NCBI GenBank assembly: GCA_946699065.1
Contig: CAMPDV010000108.1
Location: 248,001 to 312,000 of the forward strand
Direction of reading: 5' to 3'
DNA length: 64,000 bases
From: Loxodes magnus
Taxonomy: Eukaryota; Ciliophora; Karyorelictea; Loxodida; Loxodidae
Part shown: positions 11,745-24,688 of the stretch, one piece after another
Layout: every line of letters starts with the position of its first letter
How positions within the stretch are numbered: the stretch's first letter is position 1
Program-made: the position numbers and the translations under genes
The notes under the pieces: model-generated
Seen by the model: the letters and a program-made list of their open reading frames with translations, nothing else
Told to the model about the DNA's origin: nothing
Databases searched by the model: none

Positions 11745-13997
11745 TCATTATTAAAAATCAAATTATTCTCTTTCGAAGATCTACTTAGTGTTATGCTAGG
11801 ACTATATTCTTGGATGTATTGGACTAAATTGGTCTTAGTCGAACTCTTCCATTTCATCGATAATACTTGTACGGCACTTTATTATTTTGCTAATCAGTTG
11901 TTTCTCAAGTTCTGTAAAGTCGTTCTCACTCTATTCAGTAGCTCTTGTTTCCAATTCTGAAAGACAGCTCAATCTTAAAGAAAAAGAAGGGCGACAGGCG
12001 TTTGCTTTCATAAGAAATGAAATTCTCTGTTAGCATTCAGATAGTTGATTGAAATCAATATCAGGAAATTATACAACTGTAGGCCTCAAGGACTAAAACT
12101 GAGAATTTGGTATTTCTTATTAAATTGCTTACTATGATATGTCAGACTCGCTCTCGAAAGGTTATTTGTATGGCGAGCTTTCTTCATTATTGTAATTTAT
12201 GACCTAAAAGACATTTGGAGAGAAAGTAGAATTAATTTAATTTTCGTTATCTTAAAAACTTAGAGTCCTTTAAATTTCCGATTGGCGGGGTACTTTCTAT
12301 TTAGAGTTATCAGGAGACTCAAGATACTCTGCCTTATTAGTTTTCCTTGGTTTTCTTAAAGATCGTTCCTCTCAACGAAGGCTATCTCTCTATTAGCAAA
12401 CTAAAGGTTAATCTTCTTTAAAATTAAAATTATACAAAATAGATTTTTAAGTCTATCTTTCGCTTATTTCTTACTCAATCTAATTTAACTCTTAAATAAA
12501 GTCAATCTCTTCAAAGTTGCTAAAAAGTCGACTATGGCTTGCCATTTAACTATATAGAGGCAAATTTTTCCTTTTGAAATTGTTTTTTTCGTATAAAATT
12601 TCTAATTCTTGAAATAGAATTTTTAAGCTTATTAAGACCAATAAATCTGTATCTATATATCTATTGAGATTTTATTTAAATGAGACGCGTATTTAGTGAC
12701 TAATTAGTTATGCAAGTTTAGTTTATTAAAATACAGTTATGAGGCTAGAAAGGGATGCTTTAGAACATCCTCTGGAGATAGTCTTTCACATGGTACCCAT
12801 GCTAGCATTCCTTTTAATAGGTCTAGAGCTTAGGGTTCGTTGCTTAATAGTTTTCCGGGATATGGCTTGCATGCTGCCAAGATATCCTAAACTGTTTGTC
12901 TCTGCAAAAGTAAAATTTTAGCATTTTCTCTCCCGATTGCTGCAAAAATACCAGTTAGGAAGTTTTTCCCTACTCTTGCCTTTAGAGAGAGTCAAAGAGG
13001 GAACGCACAACATATTTCTAGAAATATAGCTCCTAAGCTTCAAATGTCAAGGCTTCAAGGAACATCAGATTAATACTGAATTCCGTTAATTATACTAATC
13101 AAAGCTTCAGGAGGAAGGTATTCAGGAGTAGCGCTTGAAAGGTTCTTAGGTTTTCCTAAGACAAATGAATTTCCAAAGTCTATTAGCTTGATTGACTCTA
13201 TTTATTGGTTATTACACTTAATTAATACATTATCAGGCTTCAAGTCTGCATGAATTAGATTTTTCTAGCTTAAAACAACTAAGGACTTAGCGATTGACCT
13301 AATAAGCTCTTTGATTAATTAGATGTTATTAATAAGCTCCATGTACAGTGGTAAGTAATTAATCTAAATATAAGACATTTACCTTATAGACTCTTTATCC
13401 TTTATAGAATTCTCCTTTAATATCGAACAAAGCTTTACCTAAACTGTTCCCCGCTAGTTCATATACAAGGTATATTTCACTTTTATACTCTACTATATCC
13501 AACATACTACAAATAAAATCCATCCCTGGATGCTCTATATCTGCTAATAAATACGCTGACTTCATTTCTCTTTTAGCAGTTTAGAAGTAGTTCTACTATA
13601 TTTGCTTAACAGCAACATGTTTGCTATGTTTTTGACTGTCACAAAGTCACACACTTGCACATCCTCCTTTTCCAAGTAGTTCTATCTTATTATATCCAGG
13701 TATAAATTTCTAAGGTTAGTGAGGTTATTAAGGCTATACAATTTTAGCAGTCTAAGAAAAAGTTTGCTTATTCACATTAATTACTGACTAAGTATTTGAT
13801 TTTCCTCTCATCATTTCATTATTACTACTTAATCTCCCTGTTCGTTCTAAAGTTCTTACATTATGCTTAGGAGTTGGAAGTTTCCCTTTACTTCCATACG
13901 CAGTATAAGCAGTTTATGACTCAAAACTTGGCCTAATTTTTTTCGGAGATGATACTTCTTTCTAACTGGGTTTTTTACTCTAAGATCTTCTCTACAT
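11745..13997 (-). CDS. DYRK-like serine/threonine protein kinase
   Basis: 732 residues after removal of introns at 13364-13382 (19 nt, GTAAAT...TTTAG) and 12700-12734 (35 nt, less certain). A Ser/Thr/Pro-rich N-terminus precedes the kinase domain: glycine loop GKGGCASV (near residue 112), VAVK lysine, catalytic HADLKPDNVLI (near 243; HAD replaces HRD but the Asp is kept), IDFGNSF in place of canonical DFG, SSATPEYLPPEAL and DIWSLGAI. The HxDLKP...LIDFG.S and PEYLPPE patterns resemble DYRK/HIPK kinases. TGA encodes Trp in the invariant subdomain IX position (DIWSLG) and in the glycine loop region. The acidic C-terminal 300 residues end EREQFDFQQ before TGA. Probably an active regulatory kinase. 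Confidence 0.82.
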
Positions 13998-14981
13998 ATT
14001 ATCAAATATAAAAATAAGAAAACCCTTTATTTATTCTATAAATAGTCAATAGAAAAATCAATAGACAAGTAAGAAAAAGTGAGACTTATATGCAAAATGC
14101 TGCCATTTGGCTTAGTCAGAGAAGTCTAACTGTGAATATCAGTATCTATATGTCAAACTTAAAGGGATAATATGAGTAATCTGGAACTCAAGTGATTCCA
14201 TGCTAATATTGTATGCTAGTTTGATTTCATTGGGATTCATAGTACTTGTAAAGAGCTTAGAAGCTTATAAGCTTTAAGATTAAGATTTAGAATGCTGCTC
14301 TTCATATTAAAGAATCGCTTTGGAGGATATCAAAATGCCTAAGCTTTATACCTTGAAGAAGACATTAGTTATGTATGTCTGCTACCTCCATTTCAATCTT
14401 ATATTTGCGATTTTCAAAGAAACACCTAGCAATAATGAAAAAAGGATAAACGATATTTCAAACTAAGTAACGCCCTCAAAATTACCATCAACTTAGTAGA
14501 CCCAAAAAAATAATTAGTAAATTAGCTATTTTCTGCAAATTAATCCTATGTAATATTCAAAGTTGCTATTTAAACAAATATCATGAAACTAGTAAAGACT
14601 CTTCTTTTATGCCACTTATACCATAAATATCAAGAGTATTATATTAAAGATTACTTCATATAATAGATTTCCCTTTTAAAGTCAATTAAACTAGCACAGT
14701 TGTTAGTAAGGGTAATAGTTACTTCCTTATTTACTGCTACTAGTACTGATAGTAACTTATGCTAGTTAAACGTTTTATTGTATAAGCATTCTAATTAAAT
14801 TAGTTCTGATATATATGCCTCTAGCTGCCTTTTAATGAGTCCAAATTTATCGCTATAAGTTGAGTTGGATATAATAGTAGAAGACATAAACTCAGCGTTA
14901 ACACTTAGGGCGTTTTAAGTTTAAGTAACAATCTTACTACAGTAGTAATAAATATCTGTAGGTTGGTCTAATTCATATCTT
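13998..14981. other. 984-nt intergenic stretch between divergent genes
   Basis: This must contain the start regions of the kinase (minus) and the RING/kelch gene (plus). I found no frame with coding-like composition, but a small spliced gene cannot be excluded. Confidence 0.4.
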
Positions 14982-16850
14982 ATGGGGAGTTTAACTCAAT
15001 TAAACGAAAATAAGATATTTCAAGTAAAACAGCTTAACGTTATAAAAATGCAAAGGAAGGATGATTTGGAATGTCCTGTTTGCTTAAGTAATTTCGATAC
15101 CAAACTAAATGTTCCTCAAGTAATATTCCCTTGTGGACACTCTGTTTGCTTGTCCTGCATCGAATTAATTAGATCGAAGGAATCGGAGAAGTAGAAATGC
15201 CCTCTTTGTTAGGAAACAATTAAGAATATAACTAAGAATTTTGCTTTGTTGAGACTGATTGATTGTTTGGAGAATATGCAGACTGAAGGAGATATTGAAA
15301 ATAGGAATACGAAAGTGAGGAAAAAAAATATAGTAAAGTCGATGACTTAGGAAGCAGCTACTCTTGAAGATTAGGAGGATATTGAACACTTGTGCCCTGT
15401 TCATTTCTAAGAAAATGATTTATTCTGTAAGTCTTGCTTCAAAATAATTTGTCATATCTGTGTTAAATTTGGAGAGCACAAAAACCACTAGATTTAAGAA
15501 CTCTAGAAGAGTACAAAAGAGATTACAGAGAATACAGATAGTCTTAAAATAATTCTGAAGGACCGAAGTTACCTGCTGAAAGAGATTATTTAGACTCAAA
15601 TACAGGATAAATAAGCTATCTAGGAAATATTTGAGTCAAAGAAGCAAGAATTACTCAAGTAGCAATCCAATATAGTTAAGCAAATAAAGTTTATAGTAAA
15701 AGAAAAAATTGACAAACTGGAGTAAGAGCTGGAAAGAGCATATACTGAAGCAGATTTTTCGATTCAGAGTAATAAAGATATTTATAATAACCTAGAGTAA
15801 TGCCTCATGAATTAAGACATCTTTGGAAATCAGTAGCAAAAGGATATCAACTTTGAAGATTTGCTAATACACTACAACAAATGCAAAAACCTACTAGACA
15901 GTACTAACACTATCTAGCATTATGACGTTTAAATACACACTGATTTAAAGTCTTAGAACATCATTCAAGGTGTTTCGGATTATATCAATTTTAAAATTAT
16001 GGGAGAGTATAAAAATATCATAGTAACAGGAACTAATTAACAGCAAAAGGACTGAGATAATATTTTGTTTATGAAACCAGAAAGCAAAAAGTTTATTGAG
16101 CTGAATATAAAGCAAAATAAATCTAGGATTTCGGAAATGCAAATGAATCAAGTAGATTTTACAGCTAAAATACTGTAAATAGCGAAAGACTAATTGGCTA
16201 TTTCTGGTGGAATGGCAAACCCTCATTAATTACTAATAATGTGCAAAAATTAGATAAACGAAGGACAGATTAGAGAGTTTCGCTCTCTATTTGCTCATTT
16301 TGACCATGGGATTATATAGCATCCTATAACTAAAGGAGTTTATATTATTTCTGGAAAAGCAAGAGAGAATCACTTTTAGAGTGAGAACGAAAAATTCGAT
16401 ATGACAATTTAGAAGTTTAGTAGGTTAAGTAAAATTCCAGTTTCAGTCTGTAAATTTGGCTGTGGGATATTATATGAGAAGATATACGTTTTTGGAGGAA
16501 AAACAGTATTAGAATAAAAGACTGATCTAATTCAATGCTTAGATATGTTTAACGATGTTTGGATTGAAATGAAAATATGTCTTCCATAACCTGCTTGGAT
16601 TAAATGCTCAAATTTGATTTCTCCTTATGGTATCCTGCTAATAGATGACAGTATAGGATCAGGACTTTCAGATACATACATATTTGACGGAGAGAATATT
16701 TAAAAGCATGGAGAGAAATATTAAGGGGACTTTGCGGTTAATACTCCTATCTGTCTGGAAGAAAAGGTGTACATTTTCTCTAATCACGGGCGAATTCATG
16801 TGTATGAATTAGCCAAAAAAGAGTGGGATTTGTATTTCAAAGCATTTTGA
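14982..16850 (+). CDS. RING finger / B-box / coiled-coil / kelch protein
   Basis: 622 residues, no intron. A C3HC4 RING at about 30-75 (CPVC, CGHSVCLSC, CPLC) is followed by a B-box-like zinc motif (CPVH...CKSC...CHIC...H, about 130-165), coiled coil to about 270, then kelch-like strands (VYIISGKAR, KIYVFGG, CLDMFNDVW, TYIFDG, KVYIFSNHGRIHVYE). This is TRIM-like architecture with a kelch propeller; the RING suggests an E3 ubiquitin ligase with the propeller choosing substrates. TGA 16053-16055 is in frame (KD-W-DN) and must be Trp because the kelch domain continues beyond it; the true stop is TGA 16848-16850. A second member of this family lies at 62719-64000. Confidence 0.85.
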
Positions 16851-18816
16851 TATTTAATTAAATTAGTTTGTTTTTTAACTCTTACGCTTAGTTATAACGC
16901 CAAAGATCTTTACTATATTAGTGAAGAATCAACTTTCATACTCAAGATCTAAGATTTTTTGTTAATCCCGATTATTAAAGCTATTAAATCAAAAAGCTCT
17001 CTTTGATTAATTCTAGTTCAGAAGAGTTTAATCTAATATAATATTTGATTGCATTAAAGTTTGTAACTAAATCAGCCTCAGAACTCCTAACGCCACATTA
17101 AAACTTTTTTTTCAATTCAATCGTTTTAAAGTATTTTCTTGTAACTACCAACTATTAAATTAGTCGTTACTATACAAGAGCTATTAATTTTTCGATCAAG
17201 CTCTGTCATTTTTTACTATGGTAAGAAGATTTAATTATAAGTATGAAGGAGTTCAAATAAATTGATGGTTCTTTGAAGCTTTAAATGTTATTAATCGTAC
17301 AGTTCTTAATCCTTTTATATTACATAGATATTTTAACCAGTTTCTAGATACTCCGACATGCCTAAAATATATCTAAATATAAATAAATGGCACTAGATTA
17401 ATGATTCTACATCTAAGTTAATACTGAATAGGTTATACTAGCATTAGTTGATAAATATTAATATCTAATTACAGCTATCAGTAGAATAAAGATATTCAGG
17501 TAAAGTAAAAGTAATTCTTTAATCATTTTCCACATAATTTTTACTTTCATTTCTCCTTAACATTTACATATTCTCTCTTTTTTCGATTGCATCTATTATG
17601 TACTAGCCAGATAAGTTTAGCTAAACTAAACGAATTTCTCTGTTCATTTTTAATATACTTTTATACATAAAATCATAGATTACTGACAGCTTTATCTTAT
17701 TTAATACGACTGATATATAAAATGGTTAGTAGAGAATTCAGGATTGATTATTGTAGCATTTATCTATCAAAAGTCTTTACTTAAATACTAGTTTTATTTT
17801 AAAGTAATTATTATGATATTATGCTACAAATAATCCTTAGTTTTGCTTGAGACATATAAAGTCTGCTAAACTTTCCCAATTATCAGATTTATAAGTCTTA
17901 ACTCTACTCAATACTCCTCTAGCTCTTAGTTTTATAGCAATGCATTAACGTAAAACTGCTTGATATATTTTAAAGAAGTATACGATATTAAATAGCAATG
18001 ACTAGCTTGATCCTATATATAATGTACGCATGCTTAGTTATTCTTTCATACCTGAAAAGTATAAGCATGAATATTTAATTAAGCTGAATTGAATCTCACA
18101 GTGCTGTAAGTTAAGAATGTATTATGATTATCAAAAGATTCTATCAATATCTTAATATAGCATTCTATTGGAAAGACCATCAGCTAGTTGTTTCAATATC
18201 ATATTCACTTTTATTATTATCTGAATGCTTAGATTTTACTACTAAGTTGATCTGTTAATTATCTATATCATATACTCAGTTAAAACGGAACCACCTAATC
18301 CTATAGTATAAACTGGTATCATTCTACCATATTTATAGCTAATAAGCTTATTATCAAATAAGCAGCAAAACACTTATTATAAGACATTTACTCCTTTGAG
18401 TCTTTACTAAAATAAGGTTTATTTGTTGCCTAAGTGTATAATATCAAATAGCTTCTATATAGATTTGACTGAAGTTAAACTTCATTACTATGTAAGGCAC
18501 TTGAAGAGTACTTTTTAAGCAAGTTTATTTAATTCCCTTAAGGATGGAAAATGATTTATATACTTAGTTATAGCTTCTTAGTTAAGCAGAGCTAGTTAAC
18601 TTTTCTTTACTGCTCTTGACTTAAGATTTACTATGCTTAAAGTCTTAAGCCAGGACTTCGATTTAGCAAGTTTCTTTGATAATAAGTCTCTGGAAGTCTT
18701 AAGGATTACAGTATTGACTAGTTTGATTATTAAGGAAGTTTATAAAATAATTAATTATAATGGCGTTTGAAAAAGGGTAACTAAGAAGTCTATTCCTAGT
18801 GTTGACTAGTTATATA
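16851..18816. other. about 2 kb without a recognised gene
   Basis: This lies between two plus-strand genes. The stretch is AT-rich and carries many AGCT-containing words. No RNA gene, repeat or conserved domain was seen in any frame I read. Its length would fit one or two ordinary genes of this genome. Confidence 0.35.
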
Positions 18817-19143
18817 ATGGATAAATAAGTGCAATAAAACATCGATATGAGAGTTATCATTCAGGATGAAAGACCTCAGCAATAAACCAATTAGCAAATC
18901 CCATAAGAATAGTAACAATAGCAATAATAATCACAACCACAGTAATCACAACAGCCTTTTAATGAAGTCAATGAAGAAGCTGACAGCGAAGATTATATTA
19001 CGATGTCCGAAGAAGGAGATGGATAGGGAGAAGACACTGTTGAAGTACAGGCTATTATTTAAACTGATGATGGATCAGGTTTCTAAATGCCTCCTGAGTT
19101 GCAGAACTATTTGAACCAATTTTTAAATCAGCAGAACAATTGA
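18817..19143 (+). CDS. small Gln-rich acidic protein
   Basis: 108 residues from ATG 18817 to TGA 19141-19143. A second Met at 18847 is an alternative start. After MDKQVQQNIDMRVIIQDERP comes a run dominated by Gln, almost all encoded by TAA/TAG/CAA, then an acidic block (NEVNEEADSEDY, SEEGDGQGEDTVEV) and a short PPELQNYLNQFLNQQNN end. Under the standard code it is invisible. No family was recognised; the composition suggests a disordered interaction protein. Confidence 0.55.
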
Positions 19144-20142
19144 TCCAACAAAGCTAAAATCTACATTTTTAAGTGATAATAAACTTCTTAAAAATAACTC
19201 TATTAATACCTTAACTTCCACCTAACTTTACCATTCTCAAAAATACTTTATGCAATAAAGGTGAGATCTTCATATCAACGAAAGGTTAGCCAGCTAGTAG
19301 TCTTCTTAATCATTAAAGATCTAATGGAATACTAAATGATCGAGTACATTATGTGCTACTAAATTTACCTTCATCTTCTCAACTAGCATAATTATGGGAC
19401 AGCAGAGTGCTTGCATAATAATACTCACTTGGGTATTTAAGGTATTATGATAGAGTACTTATGCAGGTATTATATATTAGATAAATGACATTAAGTAGCC
19501 TATCTCTAATATCTTTCCTATTTCTCTTTTCTCAATTTTTAAATAACTAATCTAAGATCATTAACTAGTGGTAATTACTATCCAAAAATGGATATAAGAA
19601 GAAGCAGAAATAAAAGTAAAGCTTTTATTTGAATCCTTTGGAAAAAGCAAATAGATTAGCAATAAAAAGTCAAAGACTGAGCTTAATGATAAGCTCAACT
19701 AATAATACAAAGAAGTGCTTGAATATAGTAAGCAAAAAGAGTAAGTTAGATGTAACAATAAAATTAATACTTATTTAATAGTTTCAGCAAATATAGTCTT
19801 AATATAGGCAAAATATAAGTTTGATATTTCTAATTTTATGGGGATCATATATGGGTCTTCACTTTCTTTCAAAATTAAGTTTGCAATAGATGCATGATGT
19901 TTGTTGTTTAAAGGTAGTTAATTACTTCTGATGTATATAGGTTAACTAGAATATCGTTAATTGAAAAGCTTAGAACTCGCTTAATAAGAGGAGCTGAAAC
20001 ATGAGAAATTCTAGTAGGTAAGTTGGATGTAAGGACCTGTATATGATAGTATTAACAATAGACCAAGGATAGTGTGTATAGAATTACTCTGGTTCATTAT
20101 ATAAAAAAAGGAAAGGTTTAAATCAGATATTTCATATAAAAC
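19144..20142. other. about 1 kb upstream of PP2A-A, probably holding an unannotated gene
   Basis: On the plus strand, one frame from about 19570 to TGA 19895-19897 looks coding: WIQEEAEIKVKLLFESFG, then a Lys/Glu-rich KTELNDKLNQQYKEVLEY and a hydrophobic end FMGIIYGSSLSFKIKFAIDA. I could not fix its start or splicing, and no family is recognised. The 5' half shows nothing definite. Confidence 0.35.
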
Positions 20143-21892
20143 ATGGCCGAAATTAATGCGATGGACTTATTTCGAGAAGAAATGGGAAATGAAGAGATTT
20201 TTCTGAAAGTGAACGCTGTTCACAGATTGACTTCCATTGCTAAAGCCATAGGGTCAGAGGCAAGTAGAAGCTAACTAATTCCTTTTATTGAAAAACTTAT
20301 TCCAAGTGAATCAGATGAAGTCTTGTTTGCCTTGGCTTAGGAAATAGCTAATTTGAGACCTTTTATAAGCGGACCTGTAGTTGTTCTTCTTCCTTCCTTG
20401 GAGACTCTTTCTTCATGCGATGAAACAGTTGTAAGGGAATAAGCGGTATATTCGCTAATAAAACTGTCTGAATATATGAACGAAAGTGAGATTACAAATA
20501 ATTTTGCGCCACTTGTTTTGCGTCTATCTTAAGGAGAGACATTTTCTTGTAGAGTATCTGCATGCAATTTGTTCGTTTGCATCTATAAGAAATCAGGACC
20601 TCAACGCGATAAATTGCGTTAAAAATTTATAGAACTTTGTCACGAGGAAACGCCAATGATAAGAAGAGCTACGGCAGCTTAAATTGGTGACTTTGGCTGT
20701 GTAGTGGAAAAAGAAGCACTAGTGAATGAGCTGATTCCTGTATTTAGAAATCTAGCATAAGATGATTAGGATGCAGTAAGAATGAATATCATCAATAGTC
20801 TAATTCCATTAGCAAAGAATTTTTCCAAAGAAGATAACTTGAGACATGCTTTGCCAGTTGCTTTATAAGCTGGTGAAGATAAATCTTGGAGAGTGAGATT
20901 GTAAATTGCTAAAAAATTTCCAGAACTTGCTGATGCCTTTGGAAAGGAAATTGTTGATGCTAGCTTAATTTAAACCTTCACTCTTCTTTTGAAAGATGGA
21001 GAGCCTGAAGTTCGTAAGGAAGCAGTAAATTCGTTATCACGCTCCTTGAAATTAATCTCTCAGGACAAATTACTAAACTTAGTACTTCCATCTGTCATCC
21101 AGTTAGTAACTGAAAACTCAACTACTGCTGTCAAATCAAATGTAGCTGAAACCATCTCTGAATTAGTCCTATTTCTAGGGAAGGAGGCAACATTCCATAG
21201 ACTATCGTAGACAATTTAAGATTTGCTAAAAGACGAAAACTCAGATGTAAAGCTTACAATGCTAAGAGGCTTGAATAGAATAATAGAATAAGCTGGATTG
21301 GAAATAGTTAACAATTCAATGCTCCAAATTCTAACTAAATGCTCTAAAGATTCTAATTGGAGAGTAAAGGAGCAAACAATATCATTAGCTGCTACGATAG
21401 GAATAAAATATGTAAGCTATTATACAGGGATAAGAAGCCTTTGAAAGGCTTGGCTAAGATATTTTCTTTTTGTATTTAGAAGATCCAGTTGCATGTGTAC
21501 GATAGACATCTATTAAGAAGCTTTCTGAACTTAGCAGGTCTTTATCGCAAGATTGGGTGAAGAAAACGTTTTTGCCTAAAATACAGGAATAGTATTATAA
21601 GGATATTTCCTACCTATTACGAATAACTGCTCTACTTTCCCTCGCTCCAGTAGCCGAATTTCTGTCTCCAGAATAATTCCTTGAACTAGTGATTCCTATT
21701 TTAGGAAGAGCCGCGAAAGATAAAGTTGCGAATGTACGTTTTTCAGTATGCTAAATGTTGAACGAAGTACAGTTATCCTAGTAAACGAAGGAGAGGATAA
21801 GTTAAGATGTTAGAAAAATATTAGAACTTTTGCAAGCAGATGAAGATGTTGATGTTTAGTTCTATGCACAAGAAGCGCTTAAGAAATATTGA
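20143..21892 (+). CDS. protein phosphatase 2A 65-kDa scaffold subunit A (HEAT repeats)
   Basis: 577 residues, close to the family's usual 589. It is built of about fifteen HEAT repeats: paired helices with the recurrent D-x-V-R pattern (for example DPVACVRQTSIKKL, KDKVANVRFSVCQML) and the terminal DEDVDVQFYAQEAL typical of this subunit. It holds the catalytic C subunit and a regulatory B subunit in the PP2A heterotrimer. A 16-nt intron at 21412-21427 (GTAAGC...TACAG) splits repeat 11-12; without its removal the frame breaks at once, so it gives the cleanest proof of intron size in the window. Gln codons are mostly TAA/TAG. Ends ...ALKKY-TGA. Confidence 0.95.
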
Positions 21893-22593
21893 ATATAAAG
21901 TTAAATTTTTTAAACCTTTTATTAGCTTATTTAACCTTAAGTATCTATAGAATATGTTAAGCACCATGATACTCTCTGATTAACAGTGGAGCGTATACTA
22001 AAGAACTTAATAACTGAATGAATTACTTACTAAACTAAATACCTCATATCTTATAACTGAAAGTATAGCTTGCTTATTTTTGCTGATCTATCGTTTAAAA
22101 TATTACTCAAGGTTATACTAAAATAAGGATACACAATAAGCATTTCATAATCTCAAGAAAATGTTTACCTTTAAAAAGATAGCATTCTATGTTAGATTGG
22201 AATAGAGCTTTTATATGTTCTATGCTAGATTTATATCATACTATAATAAGAAGCCACTCATAAAGCTTTTAACGATAATTGAGGAATAAATTTGAATTTA
22301 TCCATCTCAAAGAAAAGATACTTAAATATCTATTCTCATAACTTTGTAAAAATTAGCACATTATTGGTTATAATATTAGTTAAGGTGAGCAGCTTTAGAA
22401 TTCTTTATCCCTTGTTAGAGAAAACTTGTAGGTGATTCTAATTCCTTTGGTATTAAAATAACCTTTTAAAGAATGGCTAGTTATCACACTAGCTAATCAT
22501 ATCTAATTAATAGTCTAGGTGTGCTATTCTAATGTAGGCTTACCAAGTTATATAGTTAATTTAATGCTTAGTTATTTAAAATAAATTAAATAA
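21893..22593. other. 701-nt stretch between convergent genes
   Basis: A plus-strand ATG-to-TGA frame at about 22160-22295 (starting MFTFKKIAFYVRLEQ, ending KLLTIIEEQI) is the only notable candidate; it would be a 44-residue peptide or the start of a longer product if that TGA is Trp. Otherwise nothing was seen. Confidence 0.3.
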
Positions 22594-22959
22594 TCAAGAG
22601 TAAACACGAAGATCTAAGTCTATCCAACTAACATCTTTATATGCTTTAACATTTTCTGAGCATTCCAGGATACTAGTATATCACTTTTCACATAGCTGAA
22701 TCTCACTCTCATGCTCTATCTTATCCATACAGTTTACGTAATCTTAAATCTAGCTTTAGCACTTCTAATTCAAGCTCTATAAATACTATTCAACACAATC
22801 TTAGCAAAAATCTTTGTCTTTTTAAGCTTTCCGAACTCCAGGGTCTTAAGAATTAGCTTTAAGATTGTCACAGTATTTGGCAGAGTTAATCCTGTATTTA
22901 ACTGCAAGTCACTTAGATTTAGGAATTTCATGATTTAGATAGGAAAGTCCAAGACCCAT
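22594..22959 (-). CDS. twin CX9C (CHCH) mitochondrial protein, NDUFA8-like
   Basis: 121 residues from the ATG at 22959 to TGA 22594-22596. The C-terminal part has paired cysteines: CQDC near the middle, CQSQIQDYVNC and CEKWYTSILEC. The last two are CX9C motifs forming a coiled-coil-helix-coiled-coil-helix hairpin that is oxidised on entry to the mitochondrial intermembrane space. Two upstream Cys (KYCDNL, DFCQDC) suggest the double-CHCH layout of complex I subunit NDUFA8. A match to another CX9C assembly factor is possible. The frame is open upstream to an ATG at 23052, but that would overlap the neighbour's stop. TGA is Trp in the second CX9C and in PKSKWLAV. Confidence 0.7.
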
Positions 22960-23048
22960 TTTATAGATCTTATTTAACTTTACAATAACTCTATTTTTAC
23001 TATTTATGACTATACCTTTAATATCTACTCCACCACTCTAATTATAAA

Positions 23049-23894
23049 TCATTCTCTAAATCGACAAAGATAGCTAAAAAGCATCTTAGATATAGTTAGA
23101 GGCCTATAAAGGAAGAATAAAGCAAAGCTATGTAATGCTAGATAAGTAAAAAGCTTCTAAAATGTATTTTGAAAGGATATGGTAGATCTAAAGCTTTGAG
23201 AATTTTCTATATTATCTTGGGTGAAATTTATTATTTGATCATTACCTTTAAAAGTAGAAACAGAATTATCTGCTTCTAACTCTTTACCTTTTTAGTGCTT
23301 CTTTAAGAAAGATAAATATAAAAATCTAATTTTCAGCATCCTTCACTTCCGCTTTTTAAATATAGAATTATTTTGGAAATTCATAGCAAATAAGAATTGG
23401 AAGCCTATAATAAAGGTAAAGCTTAGTATATTAATAGCTCTTTAAATGCTACTTAATATATAATTCAGAGCCAAACTTATGAACTATTCCTTTAATAGAT
23501 CTCTAGTCTATTTTTCTAAAAGCTATGCTCTCTTATTAACTATGGTAAAACAGGAAAACATGAACTAACTCTTCAAGCTTTATTACAATAGAATATTGAT
23601 TATTCTAATAGTAACTAATGCTTTGATTTAATACCCTGAAGCGTATTGATAATTATCTTCTATATCCTCATAGTGTTTGGCTTATAAAATGTTACCCAAA
23701 TTTCTAAAGTCTTCTTACATCCCCTAATCAATATTCACCTTTAAAGTATCTTTTAAATCCTTAAACTAACTAGCAAGAATCACTAAATTAGTATCTTAGG
23801 TAAAACTTTATTTCTATCTAGTTTCAAGATGCTAAATATAGATTAACTTTAAACAATTTATAAAGGAAGATACTTTTACTTAATCCTTTAGCAT
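23049..23894 (-). CDS. membrane protein, unrecognised
   Basis: 281 residues, ATG 23894 to TGA 23049-23051, no intron needed. Polar N-terminal half (KDLKDTLKVNIDQGMQEDFR, KHYEDIEDNYQYASGY), then two or three hydrophobic helices (LVTIRIINILL, NILSFTFIIGFQFLF), a basic loop (FKKRKWRMLKIRF), an acidic linker (KGKELEADNS) and a final hydrophobic helix (YLALHSFALFFLY). TGA is Trp once. The gene runs head-to-tail into the CX9C gene. No family is recognised; a transporter or organelle membrane protein fits. Confidence 0.5.
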
Positions 23895-24688
23895 TAATAC
23901 TTATACTAATTGTCTTTGCTATTAATTACCTTTATTAATTTATGATCCTTACCATATATTTAATTTCCTAAGCTGTCTAACTAGATAACTATTTGCTATA
24001 CAGCTTAGTACCACTAAAGAGATTCCCTTTGTAAATCATATTTATCTAAATCTCTTAGATTTGTATATTAAAATGACTCTCTTTACTAAAATTATTGGTT
24101 TTACTATATACCAAAGCATATTATTTGCTACTCTTATTAAAATACAAAATCAGTTAGTGTGAGTATTTCCAAAAATAAGAAGGTTATGTTCTAAGTTAGG
24201 GCTTTAAATCAAAATTTAGCTTTAAACTAATTGGCATAAAACAAATAACTTATTCAAGGATATTTCAGTAACAATTCCTAGAATTAGGAAGCTTCAAACT
24301 AATTTACCAGATAAAGCTCATCATAGTAGACTAGAAGGAGAGCTAAAACTAAAGTCAACGAACATAAATAGATGGCTACAATAAAGCTAAATTACTAGAG
24401 AAAGCCAAATATTTAAAAAGATATAGCCAAAAAAAGTAAATATGGTAAGAAAAATAACCAATGAAATAAAATGGCTGGATATAGGATCAAAAAGGTATAA
24501 ATTGAAGAAAGTAATACCTCAAAATATTAAAATCCTTTAGTTGTTATATTATTTTTTAAGGCTATGTTTTAAGCTTGAATCAAGCATTAAGATAAAGAGT
24601 AATTAACTAGCAAAAGACAGTGAAGGGCTAATTTAGAAAAGGAGAGATATAATCTTTGACTTAGTTGAAATAAAAGTATGAAGTCAAC
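23895..24688. other. 794-nt stretch between minus-strand genes
   Basis: No convincing gene was found. It contains runs such as TAAGCTT/AGCTTA and must include the start region of the gene ending at 23049. A hidden small gene is possible. Confidence 0.35.
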
